From Larimichthys crocea (lineage: Eukaryota; Chordata; Actinopteri; Sciaenidae), in the NCBI RefSeq assembly GCF_000972845.2, contig NC_040022.1, positions 18,654,713 through 18,718,712 of the forward strand: a stretch of DNA of 64,000 bases, given 5' to 3'. Made by a program: the position numbers and the translations under genes. The notes under the pieces were generated by a model. That model was given only the letters and a program-made list of their open reading frames with translations, had not been told where the DNA came from and searched no databases. Shown here one piece after another: positions 1-11,700 of the stretch (positions are counted from its first letter, which is position 1; every line of letters begins with the position of its first letter).

Positions 1-115
1 AGAGACGGATAGAGAGAGAGACGCAGCAAAGGGCCACAGGTCAGAGATGAACCCTGGACTGAGCCTTTGTACATGTGGGGCACACTCTACCAGGTCAGCT
101 ACCTGACACTCCAAG
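1..115 (-). mobile_element. Partial tRNA-derived SINE
   Basis: On the minus strand this reads as the body of the same SINE found at 36487-36695. The shared landmarks are the stretch meaning 'tgtacaaaggctcagt', the 'gtggccctttgctgc' block and the run of GA/CT dinucleotides. The tRNA-like head is degenerate and the tail is cut by the window edge. It is assigned by comparison with the better copy in this window. Confidence 0.6.
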
Positions 116-341
116 CTCTATAACTCAATTGAAAAGTTATAGTACAACATAAAAATATCCTGCATTCAAACACTTGTAAAATGTACATACAAGTATCTAA
201 AGCAAAAAATACTTGTCATGCGGCACAATTGCTGCTGCCAGTGTTCAGTTATTATATTTCATATTGGCTGGCTATCATTCCTGATGCGTTAAGCTCTGTC
301 CTGGACTGTCCGCTAGACTCCATAGAGTCGGGGAGAGAAGG

Positions 342-578
342 ATGTTGGCAAAACTAACATCCATCATGAACAACTCCTCTCACCTCCTGCATGAGACTGT
401 GGAGGCCTTAAACAGCTCCTTCAACAACAGACTGATACTCCCACCATGTAAGAAGGAGCTCTACCACAGGTCCTTCATTCCAGCAGCGGTCAGACTCTTT
501 AACACCAGCATGACCTTTTTCTCTATATCTCTTATTTATGAGTATTCTTATCCACCTCGTGTATACGAGCTGCTGTGA
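342..578 (+). mobile_element. LINE ORF2 C-terminal fragment (L2-like)
   Basis: A 78-codon open stretch contains the phrases SSHLLHETV, CKKELYHRSF and IPAAVRLFN. These resemble the extreme C-terminus of the reverse-transcriptase ORF of L2-type fish LINEs, where a Cys-Arg/Lys-Lys-Glu-Arg-Tyr-like motif precedes a 'PAAVRLFN' motif. No upstream reverse-transcriptase domain is present, so it is a 5'-truncated relic. The family assignment is from memory of fish repeats and is moderately sure. Confidence 0.5.
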
Positions 579-1217
579 CAGTGTGGAATTAATAGTCTAT
601 CTTATCTTAACATGTAAGCATAATTTTAATAACACAGTAAAAGTAATGCTGAAAAGTAATGGAGTATAATGAAGTAGAAATCCAATTATATTCGGCTATC
701 CACATTTACAGTATTTCACAGCCATAACCTTCATATGTCTGTTTACCAGGCAAACCGTGTGTAACCTTTTTTTGAAAATGTGTATAAGCCCTGTATAAAA
801 TAACACATCCACTCTGTGTTGCAGCAGATGTTTGGACTGCACATTGTTCTACTGAGGAAGCCCCCAGAAGTGCAAGCAAATCTCCCTGTAGCTGAGTAAG
901 CTATGAAAATCATGTCAAGGTGTGTGTGAGCCTACCAGACACATCAGCATCCTGCATTATTGTTCACTTTTCCAGTTGGAGTCTACACCGGCTCAGCTGG
1001 TAGCAGCTGACCTCAGGTATCAAGGGAAAGTTCAATCTGCACCAGTCGTTAGACGGTGGACAATGGCCTGGAAAGTGTGCATAAAGAAGACAAAATAAAA
1101 TACAGATACGGCACTGTCACATATGTGCTCTCTGACTCCCTTCCTGCAGATGAAAGGATTACCACACCTCCATGCTCTCATGTGACCCTCCATTGCTCAC
1201 TAATCAGTCTCTACCAG

Positions 1218-4200
1218 ATGCATCGAACACAGAGCCACCAGCGCAAAGCAAAGCACCTCATGAGAAAAAAGGGATTCATGTCTTCAATCAACGGCGTTTC
1301 TCATCTCACCAGGCGAGCCAAGAGGCGCTTGTATTGCAAATTACAGCTTTGGATGTGGAGGAAGCGGAGAGAGAAATGCCGTTTTGGAATACTGAGAGCA
1401 AAGAAACAAGCTTGTGGGATCAGCTCCGGTTCGTGCCTCAGCGTGAAGACACACTCACAGAAAAATAAAAGCAAAGTTGTGTCACCTCTTGTTGGATGTG
1501 ATGCTGGAGGTTCAGAGGACAGAGGAAGGAAGAATTGCTTGCTGAAGCTGTGTGAATCTGTCAGTATGTCAAAAACGTTCATTGCTTCCAGCTCCTTGCA
1601 GAACCTGGTTACGGACACGAATGTTTTTGCAGGTAATGCCACCGTGCCAACAGCCACGGTGCCATCTCAAAAAACAGAAACTTTGGTACAGCTTAGTGAC
1701 GTTACCGACCCGGTAAAACATTCTCACACTGTCAACCCCGCGTTGAGTATAGATGCCGATGCACGTGGGTTAACGACACATTTTAAAGAACCGAGGACAT
1801 CAGTACTAGCTCAAAGGCTTGCAATTGACGACCCATCAGGACAGTTGACTTCTGTCCCTCAGGACCAGGCTGCAAATAAAGATGATGAAAGCATCACGAG
1901 TAAAATGAAGACAGCGTCATCTTCAGCTTCTCAAACTGATGCCAGTGTCAAAGTACTGACAAAGGACATCCACGGTAGATTCACTTTTTTTTATCCTTTT
2001 CCCCATCGTTCTTTGGTTTGCATTTCCGTTCTTCACAGCTGTTTCAGACGACAATGTTTTCATGTTTCTCTAGAGTTTCTCAATGACTTCTACAAAATAT
2101 ATGGAAGTTTCATCCCTCTACAAAAGAGCGACGTGTTGAGGCACCTGAAGAGGAGGTTTAACACTGATTTCAGTGACAGGTAAAAATGAACTGAATCATG
2201 TGATTATCTCAGTTTGTGATGATAGGAGTAGTTGTTAAAGGTTGTGTGTTTAGAGGTTGAGTATTCAGAGTGTTATTTGTAATAGTTTTATTCCTGGAAC
2301 AGTTGCATTGTATTTTCCCGCCTGTGCAGGAAGAACGTCATTTTCACAGAAGTTACCAAATGCCGCACTGCGATCATTCAGAGGTCTGTTCCCTCCTTCC
2401 GGGTGGTCTACAAGAAACACACACTGACACTGGATGACTTGTCTACACTGGCAGATCAGAACTGGCTCAATGACCAGGTTAGCATCTAATAAATTCATAG
2501 TTTTTAGTTTTCCATGAAGTTTTCTGAGTGGAAAGATTAACGTGATCAATGAAATGCAGGTTTATGCTGAATGTAACTAATAGATATGTTTTTATTTCTG
2601 CTTAAGGTCATGAACATGTATGGAGAATTGATAATGGAATCTGCCCTTCACAAGGTAATCTGAAACACTTAGCTAGCAAACTCTTAAGATGCTGGAGTAG
2701 CATATTTTTTCATTTCTTCTTTTGGAACAATAGATGAAGTTTTTACTTAGCAGGGTTATTAAAATGTTGCCAGTAATTAAGGGACAAGTTGGGGCACCCT
2801 GGTAGAGCATGTGTCCTGTGTACAAAGGCCCAGGCCTTTGATTTCTCAGCTTTCCTTCCCAGCTGACAGTAACATAAGGATTAAAAAGCCCTAAAATGAA
2901 TTCTAAACAACAAAACACTCATTTGACATTCTCATTGATGTTTTGGGAGATGCAAAAGTTAGATGAGAAGACTGATACTGGAACCGTTTTCCTTTAGTTG
3001 ATCACAACACTATAATCTAGACCCTGCCACGAGCAGATATATTGTCCTGTTAATTCAACCCTGCCTACAACAAATTTGAAAGTGCAGACCCAGGTCTATG
3101 TATTGATGTATTTTTTAAAGCATGCCGACATGTTCGAGTGTCAAATTTTAACTAGAATAAAAACACCTACTGTACTTTTCTAATTCTAATCTCCTTTCGT
3201 CTCCTCTCTTAGGTCCATTTTCTCAACAGCTTCTTCCACAGGCAGCTCATGACTAAAGGATATGATGGTGTTAAGAGATGGACAAAGCAGGTTAGGTATA
3301 AGATTGAAGTGGTGCAATCGTTTATTGGTGTTTGTGACATAAATAGCTGTCGTTTTGTGTAGATTTGGGGGAGAATAAATAAACTTTTAAGCATCAAATT
3401 GCCATGAGATGACTAATTTTGGAAACAGAGAGAAAGCAGTTTGAGTGACTTTAACCTTGTCTTTCTTGCTCAGGTGGATTTGTTCTCTAAGGGTTTGCTT
3501 TTGGTTCCCATCCACCTGGAAGTTCACTGGTGTCTGGTGACAGCCGACGTTGTCAAAAAGAAAATCTGCCTTTACGACTCTCAAGGAAACGCACTCCTGA
3601 AGGTTGCAAGGGTAACAGCAGATTTCACGTTTTTTTTTTGTTTTTTTTTGTCACTCCAAGTATCTAAGATTCTTTTACTGCAGTAATCATTGTTCATTGA
3701 AGTTCGTGAAATGGTGTTTTTCTTCTGTATGCGTTGCTTCTAATAGAACATCCTGAAATACTTGATGACAGAAGCAAAGGAGAAGAAGCAAACTGCTTTT
3801 GAAAGTGGTTGGGCCCTGTCGTTTGACGAGGTACGTAAATGCTGATTTTACAGCTGTACTGTAATAATAGACAACAAAAATAAGCAGCACAGAGGAACAA
3901 AACAGATTTTGGAGAGGCCATATTGGAGCTAAAAGCGTCACCTGCTGACCTGAGTTTCAACTGACACATTCACTGACATGATGTCCTGTCTCCCCCTGCT
4001 GTCCTTCACAGAAAAGTCCACAACAGACCAACGAAAATGACTGTGGGGTGTTTGTCCTGGAGGTACTGACATGCGTTTCAAACCTAATACACCTGACTTC
4101 AATCATTATAACCCCTGAGAGCCCACTCATTACATAACAACTGTATTTTATTCTCCTTTACAGTATTCTAGATGCCTTGCTCTGGAAAAGCCTCTGCAGT

Positions 4201-4280
4201 TTTCACAGAAGGACATACCAAAGATACGCAAGAGGATCTACAAAGAGCTCTGTGACTGTAAGCTCCATGAACAGGGCTGA
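1218..4280 (+). CDS. senp5: Sentrin/SUMO-specific protease 5 (SENP5-like)
   Basis: Cysteine protease that matures SUMO precursors and removes SUMO from proteins; family members act in nucleoli and mitochondria. Coding exons: 1218-1974, 2074-2179, 2330-2477, 2607-2654, 3213-3290, 3474-3611, 3747-3830, 4012-4062 and 4164-4280. Their 1527 nt are in frame (508 residues). The N-terminal third is basic and poorly conserved; the C48 peptidase domain fills roughly residues 270-508. The catalytic triad is visible: His in HLEVHW (about 397), Asp in LYDSQG (about 414) and Cys in NDCGVFVLE (about 464). The motifs QNWLNDQV, MYGELIM and NSFFHRQL are typical of SENP5/SENP3. The start is uncertain: 1218 is the first in-frame ATG, but the frame is open upstream to 1056, so an upstream exon may add residues. 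The 99-nt intron 1975-2073 has no in-frame stop. It is tail to tail with crb1. Confidence 0.88.
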
Positions 4281-5772
4281 CGAGTATCTTAGACTTGTAT
4301 AATGAATTGCTAAGAATATGTGCTGCTTTTGATTAGGGTAGGAAATCAGCAGTCCACACTGTGTGTCTGTGTAGGGGTTCATTAGCAGCTTTGTATCAGC
4401 CTTACAGCACTGTGAGGGCATTTTGACTGACCCCAGTAGGAGTCAGCTAGTAGGAGTCAGTCTTCTATCAGGTGCACTGTTCATACTAAATTATAATCCT
4501 TATATAATTACTGCATTTATATGACCAATATCTAAACAGGCATGTTATTTAAGCAAAAGGTAGACCTTGTTGTGGAGTTTACACATCCATGGTGCACCAG
4601 TAGAGCCTTACTAAATGGACTACCTGTTGAAATGGATCTGATCTGTCATGGTCCACGTCTGGGTTTAGGTGTTATTTTCTGTTTAAAATAATCTGTACAC
4701 CTCATTTTGCACATTTTATAAGTGTAATTTTGCATCGTTTGATTTGTTTGCATCATAGTTTACCTGTAGGCACTGGGTTAGAAGCTAAGTGTATTTTCTT
4801 TGTAAAGAGTTGTATTGAAGTTGTGTGATCATTATTATTTTTGTCTGTTGCATAAAAGAAATATGTTTTAAATTAAAAAAAAAAAAAAGAAAAAAAAATT
4901 CCAAACATTTCAACAAGTTTATTTTCTGTTTTCATCATACAGGTTGGGTACCACACGCACCCTTCATTAATTTGTATTAGGTACATATTTTTGAATACAC
5001 AACTTCCTGTCTATGGACAGGTATTTTATTAACATCCATGAGTTTATAATTGTATGTGAATGTGTCCCTGAACAGTTATAAAACATACAGTGATCAGAAA
5101 GCAGTGCTCCAGATAAAAAAAAGTGTAAGGCACCGGACAAACTAAAGTATGGTTTTCAGTATGAGAACCAGAGAAATACATTAATATACTGTAATAAATA
5201 TGGTGTAATATTCATTACCAAACAAATCTGTTCACGACAGACACATTACTATCAATGACCTTGTCAGTACACTAAAATAATACACATGTATTGTATATTT
5301 ATTGCAACTGTTCTTCCCTGTCTCTTCTGATCTAGGAACTGACTCGTTTATAGATGTGAGATCACAAAAGCGTCTGCAATTAGGATCCAGTTAAGGCTGC
5401 AATAGACAGAAAATGTTATGTACTGTAGATACACACCAATTTATTAACCTAAAGCACAGGTGGCCACAAAAGAGAAGCACCCCTTACCACTGAGACAATG
5501 TAGGTAGATACATTTGCTCATAATGAATTTGATGACATGTATTTGCCCACAGAAATGACTGATTGGACATATTGTGGCTCTCTTGCCTTTGGTATAAAGA
5601 AGCACATAATCTGATATGCTGTTTGCAGGTTATTGATAAAATGTTTATAATGATTAATGCTAATTCAAGACCATTTTTGAGCTCTAAATTTGTAACATTT
5701 GTTCCTACCCTCCAACTAGACCCAAGTTCAGTCCAGTTTGGACTGCTACTCCAATAATAGACAAGTAGGGGC
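4281..5772. other. senp5 / crb1 convergent intergenic and 3' UTR sequence
   Basis: There is no coding exon here. The left part is senp5 3' UTR, with an ATTAAA-like signal just before an A-rich run near 4872-4908. The right part is presumed crb1 3' UTR on the minus strand, with a possible AATAAA complement near 5298-5303. I searched this interval on the minus strand for codons spelling the Crumbs C-terminal ERLI followed by a stop and saw none. Confidence 0.5.
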
Positions 5773-8700
5773 CTAATCATTGACATGGAATATCCACTCA
5801 ATATCTGGCTCATTGTCAAGGCGTATCACCAGGTAGGACGCCAGCTGGAAGAGGTTCTGCCACAGGCCCAAGAAGAGGTACAAGTAGAAGTCACTGACGT
5901 CGATTTGGCAGTGTACCCCTGAGAAATCCATATCACACACACACTCAAAACTGTTCACGTAGTTGAGACAAAAGCCTCCGTTCATGCATGGATCGGAGGC
6001 ACATTCATCCACGTCCTTCTCACACCTGGAAGGAAAAATAAGGACAGAACAAAAAACAAGAAGATGCAACATGTGTAACATAACTGTAGGAAGTCTAAGG
6101 CTAGCTTTGTCACTGGAAAAACTGCATAACTGATCCCATGTGTTTGATACAGAGCCTCATGGATGCCTATGCTCATTGTGACATTGTGGTTGTGGACACA
6201 CACTTTTGGCCACTTGGCATAAGCAGAAACAAGCTACACTTACATATTACTTTTTAAGTTAATATGGCAAATTTATTAGCCGACAGTAGCCGTTTTGCAC
6301 ACGTGGCACACACAAAGCAACATCTGCATTCATTTTCTCATTCATTGTAAGGCCAATATTAACTCTAGCTGTATTTTTGGTCTCCACTAACTCTTGAGGG
6401 AAATATGTCGCTCTTAATACAGCTTTAGCTGCTAAATGATGTTTGCTAATTTTGCCTGTTTGTAGTTTGGTGTAGTTTGGGCATGTAGTGTACCAATGGG
6501 TGCAAAGTTTTTTGCTGAAATTGGTTCCTTGCTGCTGCTTTAAAAACAGTACTGATGAGAATAAAAACAGCCAGGTCGCAGGTGTAAAATCGAAACAAAG
6601 TGCTGAAAGACACTAAAACTAAAACTGAGAAAAACGACAAAGTTGGGTAATCATATTTTGCAGGTTCAATTGAAGCAAGACCTTTTACATTTCATATTCC
6701 ATTTGATCCAATGTTAATATAAAAAATATTGACTGAAGGCTTTTAGCTTTAGTTTTCAGATTATAGCTTATGACCTTGACTTTAGGTCCCAAGATTCTTT
6801 CTTGTAGAGGTGTTCACAAATCAGTTTAATGGCAATTATGCTAAATTTAAAACCTAAAAAAAATATTCCAGTTTCTTGGCGGAAAAGGGTTAAATATCAT
6901 GTACATATGCATGTCTTACCACTGTCCCGTGAAACCAGGCAGGCAGTAACAGGTGCTGTCAGTTTCAGAGCAGTTCCCTCCATTAAAGCAGCTGTAGTTC
7001 CATCTTGTACCCATGCATGTAGACTTAGGCAACTGAGGAAGTCTGAACAAACAAAGAATACAAAAAAAATGTATATTACTCCTACTCCTGTTTGGCAGTA
7101 GTCAATTTATTATTTCATTTGTTAAGAAAGTGTTTATTATATATATATAATTTTCCGTCTTTTATGTAAAAACACTTACGGATTGGTCTCAATGTACCAT
7201 GGGATTTCAGGAATTTTTTCACTGTAAGAGACAAGTTTTGAAATCAGTACAACTCAAAGTTTTCTAAACTATTATAGGTATATTCTAAAGTATGTTTAGT
7301 GTTACAGAAATACTAATAAACAGTGGAAGGACTCACTCGCAGTATTGGCCTGTCACATTATGTGGACAGAGGCACGTGTAACTCTTGAATCCCTTGAGGC
7401 ACGTGGCACCATTGCCGCAATTGTTGTTTTCACACATATTAACTTCCACCTCACACTGTTCACCACTGTAGCCCACGTCACACACACACTTGTATCTCTC
7501 GGGCAGGTTGGTGCAGTTTCCATAGATGCAGGGGCTGGAGAAGCAGGTGTTTGTTGACTCTTGGCACAGTGGCCCTCTCCACTTGGAGGGACATGTGCAG
7601 TGATGCAGGTCAAACAGGTCCTTGCATACACCCTCGTTCTTACAGGGATTGGGTGTACACACACTGTCCCCCCAGCAGCCGTATTGTGGGGAAGCATTGC
7701 TGTTCATTCTGGCAAACTGCTCCTCTTGAGGTCTGGGGAGGTTCAACTCTATGTCTTGGTGAAAAGGGAGAAGAAGGCCTCCAATCTCCACTGGCCCCAA
7801 ACAGCCAGAAAGATTCACTCCAGCATCTAGGCTCAGTCCCCCCAGGAAGATGTCTGCTCCCTCCTTAAGAAAATCCAGATTTCCTGCAGTTGTTTTGGAC
7901 ACGCTGAGCTCTTCTTTACCTCCATCCACAGCCATGATCCACCTGGAGGTCGGTAGTGTCTGGTTCTCCATGCTGAGCTCCACAGTGTGCCACTCTCCAT
8001 CACTGACTGGGCCCTGGCTTCGAACTGTCACCTTGCGGGTTTCGTTGTTAGCTCCAACCTGGAGCCCCATGACCACATGTGAGTCCAGGAGGGAGACTGT
8101 GAGGTAGTCTGAGTCCTCTTGTGCATGAACTAAGATGGCAGCAGACTGTCTTGTGCGGAAGCTGAGAGAAACACTACTGAGGCTGTGCTTTATCTTCCCA
8201 TTGCTCCGGTAGTGCAAAATACTGCTTTCAACCCGAAATGTCACATTAGATAAACCTGGAGGAAAGAAATGGAAGAGATTTAATTAACTCAAATGCTTCT
8301 ATTTAGCTTTCTCATTTATCCAATTATCCACGGATTTCAGGGGGGTGTTAAGTTAGTCTCAATAACATTAAATAATCATAAATAGTCACCAATCAAAGTT
8401 TGTGGGAGGGTTAAAGGGATAATAGCTGCTATTCTGTGATTGGCTGGCAGTTACTTAAAAAATAAGCAATATCTTGATGTCTTGACACAAACGTGACTCA
8501 GTCCGGACGTGGAAGAGGATGAGGTGCACCGTATGAAGTTGGTTGCAGTCTGCAGCCTCACCACTAGATCCTACACACTGGATCTTTAAGCAGGAAAGTT
8601 TAAGACATTATTGTCTATGCACACCAGACAAAACACACTATATTACTTATCATGTCATCTGCTGGGTCATTGGTGGGAATGTCTAACCCTAACTCTAACA

Positions 8701-11700
8701 GTGGAAAAGGATTCTAAAATTGGTAAGTGATAACGATAAAGAGAAAAAGAGGCTGTTCAATGCTGAGTATGTGTACAAATACAGGCACAGAAAAACACAG
8801 AACAGGGCTTGGACTGGCCGCCTCTCTTCCCACTTTTGAACATGTGACATCTCTAGGAAGACTTGTCATCGTAAACTCCCACAGACATGTGGCGGTAGAC
8901 TTAATCTGATCAGGGATTATCACGTCTTAGAGGAATCCTGTGTAGGGTCCCTGCCTCAACTCTGTTCCCTTCTGTAATCAGCCACTCTGTAATTAATCAG
9001 TGCCTGCACCAGTGAGTGCTCTGAAGGGACTGTGCACTGAAGACATTCCCTTTAGTGGATACAAACCAAGATCAGAAATGGGATAGAATAATAATAAGCT
9101 CCTATGAATCTTTTATCTTGGCAATCTCTGAGCCAGTGTTAGTAATAGCCATGTGGCTGTACACAATACACCACATTTGTACCATCCTATTCCTTGGCCA
9201 GTCTTGGCCATGAGGCTTTTTCTTTCTAATCTGATGGTCATGTCATTATAACAACCTCATCTGAGGACACTCACACTCAAAGCCCTGAGAGCGAGGTTGA
9301 CAAACAGCAGTGGCAAGGCAGGGAGACAGCTCACACCATTTCACCTCCTCACAGCGCTGCCCTGCAGTGTTGGGGGGGCAGTTACAGATGAAATCGTCCC
9401 ACATGGAGTAACACACTCCACCATTGAGACAAGGGTTGACCTAATAAAGAGAAAACAGCTCAAATCAATCAAGCCTAACCTCCTGTCAGTTCTACAATGT
9501 CTGTGATCATTATTGAAGAAGATAAGGAATGTATATACGCCTCTAGCTCATTAGAAATAATATCACAAACATGGCGACATTGACGTAACTCACAGCACAG
9601 GCATCGTCACTGCTGCATCCTTGTGCAACATTGATGAGTTGCTCCAGGCTGTGAGACTCCACTGGAGTTGCAATGGGATAGAACTGCAGCCGTTTGCTGT
9701 TAATTCTCAAATCCTGGACACATCCCTTAAAGTAGCCACCAAATGAGGCAGAGGACCTTGAGTCTGGTAGCCCCCCAACGAAAACCAGATCCCCAGAGTG
9801 GGCCTGGATGGGTTGAATGTGCATAGAGCCCTGGCTCTGTGTTGACTGGAACAAGAAGACTTCAGTTTCTTCCAGCTTCACAGTCAACAGATGGAAATGA
9901 CCATCATTAACTTCAGCCCGACCAACAAGGCTCTTAAAGTTGTTGACCTGAACTTTGACCCTGCCCTCTTCCAGCCATAGGCGGAGGTACTGGCTGGTGC
10001 TGTTGGCCAGGATAAGGAGCAGGCCACTGGACTGTTTGGTGCGAATGAACATGGATATAGTCACAGTCTCATCTGGGTCATCGTCTAATGAGAAGAAAGC
10101 ATAACTCTCCAAGTCTTTGTTTCCAAACCTTGCAGTAATATACTCTATATGGGGACAAAGAAGAGAGAGAAAAAGCCATCAAAGTCAAACTTGCATAAAA
10201 CCTGATGAAATGCACATCTTAAAGGAATAGCATATCAGTTTGAGAAATACCTTTATTAGGCTTCTTACCAAGATGTAGATGAGAAGATTAATACCACTCT
10301 TAGTCTTACTCTTAGTCACAGCCAGGAGCTTGTTGTTTGTTGCAGCTAGCCTGGCTCTATATAAAGGTAAAAAATTGCCTTTCACATTCATATATTTACT
10401 GGTATCTTGGCCCCAATAAGTATTCTAGCAGATAATATTCTGTAAAATAGTAAATTGTCATTTTTAGACTTTTTGTAGTTTCCCTTGTTTCAATTCTTTA
10501 TGCTAAGATAAGCTGCCCAGGTCCTCGCTGTAGCTATTTAATGGACAGATAGAAGCAAAGAATGGTATTACTTCCTATCTATCTCTTACTGCCAGAAAAC
10601 AAATAAGCATATTTCCTAAAATGTCAAACTTTTCCTTTAATAAAACATTAAATTTTGTTATCAGTGTTAGTTACCGCATCTACCATTATCTTGTCAAAAG
10701 CTTGTTTTGGCAGATAGTTATGGACTATTTCCAGTATTGGAAATGTTCTTTAAAAAGACAGACGATGCTGATGATATCAACTAATGAAAATGCCTCTGCA
10801 TAGCGTGAGACAGTAAAGACGTTCCAGGTGAGCTACTGAAACCCACGTTTTTTTTAATCCCCAGCCCAGGTGTGCCAGAATGACTCTGTGCTATTTCTAC
10901 TAGGACTGTAAGCTCCTTTAAAGTGTGCTGACTAACTTTATCATCCTGCAGGACGTGACTGAGGTTGCATTTGACTTGGCCTGTACCTGGCACCTCATTT
11001 TGAGACATGTTCTCTTGTTTCAATAAATCCCATGCAGTAGTGCTTACAATGTGTGTGTGTGTGTGTGTGTGTTTGTGTGTCTTACCCTCTGTGCAGTTTC
11101 TTCCCTCATATGGCCTGTGGCACTCACACATGTAATTCCTCCAGCCCTGGCTCACACAGCGCCCTCGGTTCTGACACGGACTGTCATTGCACTTGTCTTT
11201 GTCGCTGCATCCCACAGTGATGTTTGCCTGGATGTTTGAAACTTCTGGCACTATAACAGGCAACACCAGATGTGAATCCACAAAGACATCCCTGAAGCAG
11301 CCCAGAAAAGCAGGCGGGTGGCTTGCTTCATTCACTAACTTTCCTATATCCCAGTTACCCCCAAATGCTCCTATAAAGAGGCTTTGATTAACTGTTCCTG
11401 GCTCTGGGAGAGCAGAGGCTTGCTCAAGCATTTGGACTTCAGAGCTGGAGTCTCTGTTGCAGCTTCCTTCAGTGCAGAGCAGCCTGATGAGGCTGACCAT
11501 GGTGCCCAGCGATGCTTCCACCGTGTGCCACTTGTTGTTGGACAAGTACTCTGGCAGCTCCTGAACCAACATGCTGGAGCCTGGACCTCTCATGCTGTGG
11601 AGGCAGAGATGCCCATTCATCAGCTCAATGCTGAGAAGCAGGTCATCTACTCTGCGCTGCAAAAGGGTACCGATTGGTCTTGTTGACCTGAAGCTGAATG

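Noticed and set aside
1301..1657. Minus-strand open frame opposite the senp5 first coding exon
   Set aside because: No family similarity; it is a shadow of the senp5 frame, which is supported by splice junctions and the downstream protease domain.
7345..8107. Open frames on the plus strand across the crb1 laminin-G/EGF exon
   Set aside because: Shadows of the GC-richer coding exon on the minus strand; no family similarity.
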